This document shows positions 4,975 through 9,249 of a DNA stretch of 9,249 bases, piece after piece. Where the stretch lies: assembly GCA_029213105.1 (NCBI GenBank), contig JARGNS010000105.1:324-9572 (forward strand), in the 5' to 3' direction. Source of the DNA: Planctomycetota bacterium (GTDB lineage: Bacteria > Planctomycetota > PLA2 > JAEUHO01). The notes under the pieces are model-generated. The model saw nothing but the letters and a program-made list of their open reading frames with translations, was not told the DNA's origin and did not search any database. A program made the position numbers and the translations under genes. Position 1 is the first letter of the stretch, and each line of letters starts with the position of its first letter.

Positions 4975-6981
4975 TCAGTTCAGGCGCACCCAGCGATTGC
5001 CATCCGCACTCACCAGCGCGGGGCTCACGCCACCGGGATAACGGTTCGGCGACGCGAAAGCCGCGTCGGCGTTCGGGGCCGCGTGCGTGCCCTCGTAGAC
5101 GCCCGCCCAGCGCTCGGTGGCCCAGATGTCACCGCTCTGATCGGTGTAGAAGGCGCGGCGCCCGCTAACGCCCAACTCCTCGGGCCACGCGTACGCCCAC
5201 CAATGCGCCTCGGCCTTGTCGATGTCGACGCCCCGCGAGTCGGCCCGGACCCGGGTGACGTACGGGGGGGGCCGGATCGGGACGACCTCCCGATCGGGGC
5301 CACCGCCGACGACCAGCAGCGGTGGGTTCCGCGAGCCGGGGAGGAACAACCGGATGCGATACCCCCCAAGGACGAGGTCGCCGCCGACGCCACGGGGCAC
5401 GAAGGAGTTGGGCAGCAGCGGCGGACGCAGCTTCGCCTTCCTGCGACCGGCACTTGCGCCGGTGAGCTCGGCCAGGGTGGCGAACTCCCCGGTGCCATCG
5501 CCATCGGCGTCGATGATCCCCATGGAGTGGGCCGCCGCTTGCGCCGAGACGATGGCCCTGAGCGAGCGCATCGCCATGCCCTCCTTCTCCGCCAGGGCGA
5601 GGAACCGCGTCTCCCCGACCTCGAACTCGCGCAGGCCGGTCGCGAGCAGCGTCGTGACATGCCGCTGCGACGTCCACGGTCGTACGACGAGCATGCGCAC
5701 GATGCGCTCGTCGCGCGGATCGACCACCGTCAGGCGCGCCTCCGCCGGCGGCGCGTCCTCGCCGCCGCCGACCCAGGTCGCCTTCCGCGGGAGTTCCTTC
5801 CAGAGGAGGTCGTAATGCACGAGGGCGGCATCCAGCCCTTCGCGCGGCAGACCGGCAAGGGGGTTGCCCGGGTAGCGGGCCATCCAGCGCTGGCGCTCGA
5901 GGATCAGGAGCGGCCGCCCGGACTCGGCCGCCGCGAGGCGACGCGCCTTCGTGTCGGGCTGCCAGGTCTGGTTTCCGATGCGCAGGGAACCGTCATCCTG
6001 CTCGAACGCCTCGCCGTGACCGATGGCCTCGACGAACACCTCGCGGACGCCCAACGACGGGATCGAGACCGAGGCCACGCAGCGTCGGAACGTGCCCGGA
6101 TGGTCACTGCCGCCCTCCAGGGTCGCGACACCGGGGATCTCGAACCGCGGGAACATCATGCCGAGCGGCAGCACGAGCGGTGCCTCGCTGCCCGTGCTGA
6201 AGCCTGCCACGACCTCGATGCCGCCCAGGCTGGTCGGTTCCCCCAGGTGCAGGGGCATGGTCGCGCCCTTGCCCTTCTCCCACGGCACGTCCAGCACCTT
6301 GCCCTGCTTGAGGGAGTCGATCCCGAGTCGGTAGCGGATGCGGCCCTCACCGGAAGACATCGCAAACCCGAAGAAGTTGATGAACTCGGCCCCCACGAAG
6401 GGCGGCTTGCCGAAGAACGTCTTGAACGCCTTGTCCCCCTCGCGCCCCTTGCGGAACGTGAAGCGATGCCGCGCCTTGGGACGCACCGTCTCGAGGCCCT
6501 CCTTGGAACCGTCTCGCTCCGCCTGCTTGAGCAGCAGGTCGAGTGCGCCAAGGTCGGCGGCGACCACGAGCGTCTTGCCGTGCTGGATCCCGATCCACTG
6601 ACCGTCCTGCACCTGGGCGACGCGCGCCTGGGTCTTGGGGCTGTCGAGAAACGCCTGGTTGGCCGCGCGCTCGGCCGCCACGCTGCCCGCCGCCCGCGTC
6701 GCATCCTCCTCGCCGGGCTCCTCGGCCTCCGGCGCCCCGGCGGCGATCAGCGCCCAGAGCCCCACCCCCACCAGCAGGATGGCCGCCGCGGAGAGAAGCG
6801 GCCGGCGCCACCCGAGGCGGGGCCGGCGCACGCGCGCCTCGGCCTCCGCGAGATCGATCGCATCCGCTGCGAGATCGGAGCGGGCGAACACGTCGAGCGC
6901 GCCCGCGCGCAGCGCCTCGGCAAGCAACTCGTGGGTTCCGGACTCGACGGGGCAGTCTTCGCAATCACGCTCGGTCATCAT
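4975..6981 (-). CDS. Single-pass membrane protein, probable anti-sigma/sensor with pilin-like C-terminal domain
   Basis: The 668-residue protein has a short cytoplasmic N-terminus (about residues 1-60, acidic and helical, with Cys7-x2-Cys10), one membrane helix (about 61-82), then an acidic/Ala linker (84-105) and about 560 extracytoplasmic residues. I do not recognise residues 105-467. Residues 469-668 look like the soluble domain of pilin-like or DUF2950-like proteins: LRAIVSAQAAAHSMG, DADGDGTGEFATLAEL (491-506), GGYRIRLFLPG, HWWAYAWPEELGVSG and AFYTDQSGDIWAT. The ATG at 6981 overlaps the sigma-factor stop (ATGA), which with the topology is the basis for calling it an anti-sigma factor. The N-terminus lacks the classical HxxxCxxC zinc motif. 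A membrane sensor or surface protein not acting on sigma is the alternative. Topology is well supported; function is inferred from context. Confidence 0.6.
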   Translation of the reverse strand: MMTERDCEDCPVESGTHELLAEALRAGALDVFARSDLAADAIDLAEAEARVRRPRLGWRRPLLSAAAILLVGVGLWALIAAGAPEAEEPGEEDATRAAGSVAAERAANQAFLDSPKTQARVAQVQDGQWIGIQHGKTLVVAADLGALDLLLKQAERDGSKEGLETVRPKARHRFTFRKGREGDKAFKTFFGKPPFVGAEFINFFGFAMSSGEGRIRYRLGIDSLKQGKVLDVPWEKGKGATMPLHLGEPTSLGGIEVVAGFSTGSEAPLVLPLGMMFPRFEIPGVATLEGGSDHPGTFRRCVASVSIPSLGVREVFVEAIGHGEAFEQDDGSLRIGNQTWQPDTKARRLAAAESGRPLLILERQRWMARYPGNPLAGLPREGLDAALVHYDLLWKELPRKATWVGGGEDAPPAEARLTVVDPRDERIVRMLVVRPWTSQRHVTTLLATGLREFEVGETRFLALAEKEGMAMRSLRAIVSAQAAAHSMGIIDADGDGTGEFATLAELTGASAGRRKAKLRPPLLPNSFVPRGVGGDLVLGGYRIRLFLPGSRNPPLLVVGGGPDREVVPIRPPPYVTRVRADSRGVDIDKAEAHWWAYAWPEELGVSGRRAFYTDQSGDIWATERWAGVYEGTHAAPNADAAFASPNRYPGGVSPALVSADGNRWVRLN

Positions 6982-7508
6982 GCATCCCCCAGGCGCGGCC
7001 GCAGCTGGCCGAGCGCCTTCTTCATGCGCCGCGACACGGTGCCGACACCGGTCCCCAGCACCAGAGCGATCTCGCGATACGCCAGCCCACTCACGAAGTG
7101 GAGCATCACGGGCTCGCGCAGCTTGACGGGCAGGGCGGCCACGGCCGCCGCGATCACCTGGTTGCGCTCGAGCCGCACGACCGTCTCGAGCGGCCCACGC
7201 GTCGCGGCCGGTCGGTCCAGCGTCGCGGGATCGACGGTCGACCGCATGCGGCCACCCCGCCGCAGGATGCAGCGCTGCAGGATGCGGTAGGCCCAGTGGG
7301 GGTAGGCCTGGGGGTCACGCAGTCGCGCGAGGCCCCCGGCGATGCGCGCCAGGGCGTCCGCCGTGACGGCCTCGGCCTCGGCCCCGTCCCCCATCCGGGC
7401 TCGGGCCAACGCGTGCAGGAAGCCCGCCGTCTCGCGCAGCAGCACCTCCAGGGCCGCGCGATCGGCGCCGTGCGCGGCGCGAGCAAGAGCGATGAGGTGG
7501 TCGGCCAT
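6978..7508 (-). CDS. ECF-type RNA polymerase sigma factor
   Basis: The 176-residue protein has the two-domain layout of ECF (group 4) sigma factors. A diverged region 2 (about residues 15-83: LRETAGFLHALARARMG, AEAVTADALARI, LARLRDPQAYPHWAYRI) is joined to region 4 (about 114-172: AAVAALPVKLREPVMLHF, then the helix-turn-helix AYREIALVLGTGVGTVSRR). Region 2 lacks the usual DAED-type acidic motif (AEAE/AVTAD instead), so core binding may be atypical. ATG at 7508 is chosen; a TTG at 7517 three codons upstream is possible, and neither has a clear SD. It lies 75 bp downstream of the FHA-GGDEF gene in the same direction and overlaps the next gene by ATGA, so it is probably mid-operon and co-translated with its regulator. 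No ECF autoregulatory promoter is evident. Confidence 0.8.
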   Translation of the reverse strand: MADHLIALARAAHGADRAALEVLLRETAGFLHALARARMGDGAEAEAVTADALARIAGGLARLRDPQAYPHWAYRILQRCILRRGGRMRSTVDPATLDRPAATRGPLETVVRLERNQVIAAAVAALPVKLREPVMLHFVSGLAYREIALVLGTGVGTVSRRMKKALGQLRPRLGDA

Positions 7509-7583
7509 CGCAGACAAGGATCCCGCAGGGGGGCCGGGCGTTCCGCTCTTCTTGGAGAAATCTGCCCGAGGTCCGGGCCGCGG

Positions 7584-8486
7584 CTAGGTGCGGACGCAGT
7601 TCTTGCCGTCGCCCTTGGCGCGGTAGAGCGCGGCATCGGCGTGCTCGAGCAGCGCCATGGGGTCGTCGCCGTCAGCCGGATAGCAGCCGACGCCCACACT
7701 GATCGTGGGCTTCAGCGCGATGCCGTCCTTCTCGAAGCCGGCGTTCTCGACCGTGCTGCGGATGGTCTCGGCGACCTTGCAGGCCTCGTCCTTGCTCACG
7801 CCCGGCAAGAAGGCCGAGAACTCGTCCCCGCCGAAGCGGCACGCGTGGCCACCCTTCGTGAGGCAGGTCTGGATGAGCTTGCCGGTCTCGCCGATCACGT
7901 ACGCGCCGAACTTGTGGCCGTGCGTGTCGTTGATCTGCTTCACGCCGTCCATGTCCATCATGAGCATGGCGACGGGCTCGTCCCCCTGCGCCCCCACCTT
8001 GAGGGCGTAGTCGAACGCATCGTCGAAGCGCCGCTTGGACTCGAGTCCGGTCAGCGGGTCCGTCCCGACGAGCTGCCCGATCTCCTGGAGGAAGTCGACG
8101 TCCATGGCATCGGAGAGCGAGAAGCGCACGACGCTCTCGCCCAGCATGATCTTGTCGCCGTCTTCCAGCGTGCGGCCTCCGCTCAGCGGCGTGCCGCCAA
8201 CCCGTGTCCCGTTCGTCGAGCCAAGGTCCTCGAGCACGTACACATCGGCCCCCTGGGGGGTGATGCGTGCGTGCTCCCACGAGACGCCCAGGTCCTGCAG
8301 ACAGAGGGCGCTCTCGGGATCGCGGCCGATCGAGGCCGCGCCTTCGATCTGCGCCTGCACGCCGAGATCCTGCCCACCGCGAATCACCGTCAACCACGCG
8401 CGCAGGGGGCCCCCATCGCCGCCTGACGCCGTCGGCGTCACACGGATGGTCTGGGCATGTTTGCGGGGGGGCTGGGGGTCGGACAT
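7584..8486 (-). CDS. FHA-GGDEF protein: phospho-Thr-reading nucleotidyl cyclase, noncanonical specificity residue
   Basis: The 300-residue soluble protein has an N-terminal FHA domain (about residues 31-124; Gly54-Arg55, Ser69-x2-His72, DLGSTNGT at 87-94), which in this fold binds phosphothreonine peptides. A GGDEF domain follows (about 137-298): DPLTGL (143-148), first metal Asp178, Asn186, intact GGDEF at 219-223, then ISVGVGCYP and the terminal ALYRAKGDGKN. Canonical enzymes make cyclic di-GMP from two GTP. Two departures are visible. Ala195 replaces the Asp after the conserved Gly (Asp344 in PleD, a guanine contact), and the inhibitory RxxD site is replaced by TKGG (210-213). The active-site core is intact, so activity is expected, but product and base choice are open. 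The ATG at 8486 is divergent from a kinase gene and is followed by the sigma/anti-sigma pair. Confidence 0.92.
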   Translation of the reverse strand: MSDPQPPRKHAQTIRVTPTASGGDGGPLRAWLTVIRGGQDLGVQAQIEGAASIGRDPESALCLQDLGVSWEHARITPQGADVYVLEDLGSTNGTRVGGTPLSGGRTLEDGDKIMLGESVVRFSLSDAMDVDFLQEIGQLVGTDPLTGLESKRRFDDAFDYALKVGAQGDEPVAMLMMDMDGVKQINDTHGHKFGAYVIGETGKLIQTCLTKGGHACRFGGDEFSAFLPGVSKDEACKVAETIRSTVENAGFEKDGIALKPTISVGVGCYPADGDDPMALLEHADAALYRAKGDGKNCVRT

Positions 8487-8497
8487 GGATCGTCCAT

Positions 8498-8526
8498 TTG
8501 CCGGTGTTCGCGACCTGTGGGATGCT
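8498..8526 (+). promoter_or_regulatory. Weak sigma70-like promoter of the kinase gene
   Basis: TTGCCG (8498-8503, 4 of 6) and GATGCT (8521-8526, 3 of 6) have a 17-bp spacer, with TG one base before the -10 (extended -10). A start near 8533 would give a leader of about 20 nt holding the GGGAGG ribosome binding site. The -10 lies on the same bases as the -10 of the opposite promoter. Confidence 0.4.
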
Positions 8527-8550
8527 ACGCAACCCGCGGGAGGCGGTCAA
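8522..8550 (-). promoter_or_regulatory. Sigma70-type promoter of the FHA-GGDEF operon
   Basis: On the minus strand TTGACC (8550-8545, 5 of 6) and TAGCAT (8527-8522, 4 of 6) are spaced by exactly 17 bp. Transcription would begin near 8515, about 28 nt before the ATG at 8486. The -35 overlaps the region just before the kinase start codon, so the two divergent promoters cannot easily fire together. Confidence 0.6.
8538..8543 (+). promoter_or_regulatory. Ribosome binding site that sets the GTG start of the kinase gene
   Basis: GGGAGG lies 8 nt before the GTG at 8552. An in-frame ATG at 8522 has no good SD and falls inside the predicted -10 hexamers, so the GTG is preferred. Confidence 0.65.
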
Positions 8551-8551
8551 C

Positions 8552-9249
8552 GTGAGTGGTTCCGCTGGTGATACGCCCAAGCGCCAACGAACCCAGGCCG
8601 TGGGCCCTGGCGCCCCATCCGCGGCCTCCCAGACCGATTCCGCGGCTCCGGCGGTCGGCCAGGAGATCGACGACTTCCTGCTGGTGGATGAGCTCGGGGA
8701 GGGGGCCTTCGCCCAGGTGTTCCTGGCCCACCAGAAGTCCCTGCACCGCACCGTGGCGCTGAAGATCTTCACGGATCCGACCCGCGAGGCCCAGACCCTG
8801 GCCCAGGTCGACCACCCGAACATCGTCCGCGTGCACGACCAACGGCTCGCGTCCGCGCGCGGCTTGCAGTTGCTCTACATGGAGTACGTCCCCGGCGGCA
8901 CGCTCGAGACCGTCGTCGAGCGCGTGGCGGCCACGGCACCCCCGCAGCGCGACGGCCGCCTGCTCCTCGACGTCCTCGATGAGGCGCTCGAGGCTCGCGG
9001 CGTCGAGCCGCCCCTGGACTCGATGCTGCGTGCGCGCCTGGCGAAGCGCACATGGCCCGAGGCCGTGTGCCTCCTGGGCACCCACATGGCCGTCGCGCTG
9101 GACTATGCCCACAGCCGCGGCGTGCTGCACCGGGACATGAAGCCGGCCAACGTCCTGCTCGACGCCACGGCGCGCGCGAAGCTCGCGGACTTCATCATCA
9201 GCACCGCGGCGGGACTCGAGGACGACGACGAGGCTGTCGGCGGCACGCT
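8552..9249 (+). CDS. Serine/threonine protein kinase, N-terminal 232 residues (runs off right edge)
   Basis: A Hanks-type kinase domain begins after a polar Ala/Ser/Thr-rich N-terminus (residues 2-38). The glycine loop is LGEGAFAQVFLA (48-59), the ATP-anchoring Lys is Lys71 (VALKIF), the helix C Glu is probably Glu79, and the catalytic loop is HRDMKPANVLLD (193-204) with Asp195, Lys197 and Asn200. The Mg-binding Asp213 is in ADFIIS, with Ile in place of the usual Gly of DFG. An insertion of about 45 residues (120-168) lies between the hinge (MEYVPGGTL) and helix E (AVALDYAH). The frame is open to the end of the window, so the activation segment, C-lobe and any sensor domain are unseen. Catalytic residues argue for an active kinase. 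It is divergent from the FHA-GGDEF gene, whose FHA domain is a plausible phospho-target reader. Confidence 0.9.
   Translation, partial: MSGSAGDTPKRQRTQAVGPGAPSAASQTDSAAPAVGQEIDDFLLVDELGEGAFAQVFLAHQKSLHRTVALKIFTDPTREAQTLAQVDHPNIVRVHDQRLASARGLQLLYMEYVPGGTLETVVERVAATAPPQRDGRLLLDVLDEALEARGVEPPLDSMLRARLAKRTWPEAVCLLGTHMAVALDYAHSRGVLHRDMKPANVLLDATARAKLADFIISTAAGLEDDDEAVGGT

Noticed and set aside
7513..7545. GGAAC on the minus strand upstream of the sigma gene as an ECF autoregulatory -35 box.
   Set aside because: The next GTC-type -10 is about 24 bp away instead of 16-17, and the resulting start would fall within the coding start.
5083..8426. Long plus-strand open frames (5083-7290 and 6543-8426) opposite the membrane protein, sigma and FHA-GGDEF genes.
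   Set aside because: Arg/Pro/Ala-rich shadow translations without recognisable domains, opposite minus-strand genes that have clear motifs.
8522..8551. ATG at 8522 as the kinase start.
   Set aside because: It lies within the predicted -10 elements and lacks a ribosome binding site, while the GTG at 8552 has GGGAGG at good spacing.

Overview
This is a GC-rich bacterial window, tightly packed and almost entirely coding, with no mobile elements, CRISPR arrays, tRNA or rRNA genes. It most resembles a high-GC member of the Planctomycetota, although Myxococcota or related lineages are not excluded. The hints are an extracytoplasmic pilin-like domain with a DADGDGTGEF loop, an FHA-GGDEF protein, an ECF sigma factor with a very large membrane partner, and a Ser/Thr kinase with a long insertion and a DFN/DFI-type Mg loop. 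This assignment is inference from protein style, not from a marker gene.

Layout, left to right. (1) 1-481, minus: 5' part of an AAC(3)-family N-acetyltransferase gene that runs off the left edge. (2) 482-591: a divergent intergenic region with a 28-bp near-perfect palindrome, probably an operator. (3) 592-1290, plus: a pirin-family cupin with all four metal ligands. It converges on the next operon with only 11 bp between stop codons. (4) 4784-1302, minus: a three-gene operon in the order C-A-B encoding a Wolinella-type menaquinone-linked fumarate reductase/succinate dehydrogenase with a diheme cytochrome b. It has its own sigma70-like promoter at 4821-4849, a hairpin at the C-A junction, and an ATGA overlap between A and B. 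(5) 8486-4975, minus: a probable second operon, FHA-GGDEF protein, then a small ECF-type sigma factor, then a 668-residue single-pass membrane protein that overlaps the sigma gene by ATGA and is its likely anti-sigma/sensor partner. (6) 8552-9249, plus: the start of a Ser/Thr protein kinase, divergent from the FHA-GGDEF gene and cut by the right edge.

Functionally the window has a respiratory part (menaquinol-fumarate/succinate exchange) and a signalling part. In the signalling part, a kinase that writes phospho-Thr, an FHA domain that reads phospho-Thr and is fused to a GGDEF cyclase, and a membrane-gated sigma factor all lie within 4.3 kb. The kinase and FHA-GGDEF genes appear to share overlapping divergent promoters. 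The GGDEF domain keeps its catalytic motif but has Ala where canonical diguanylate cyclases have the guanine-contacting Asp. This is the position that is Ser in the Hypr (cGAMP-making) enzymes, which makes it the most interesting single observation here.
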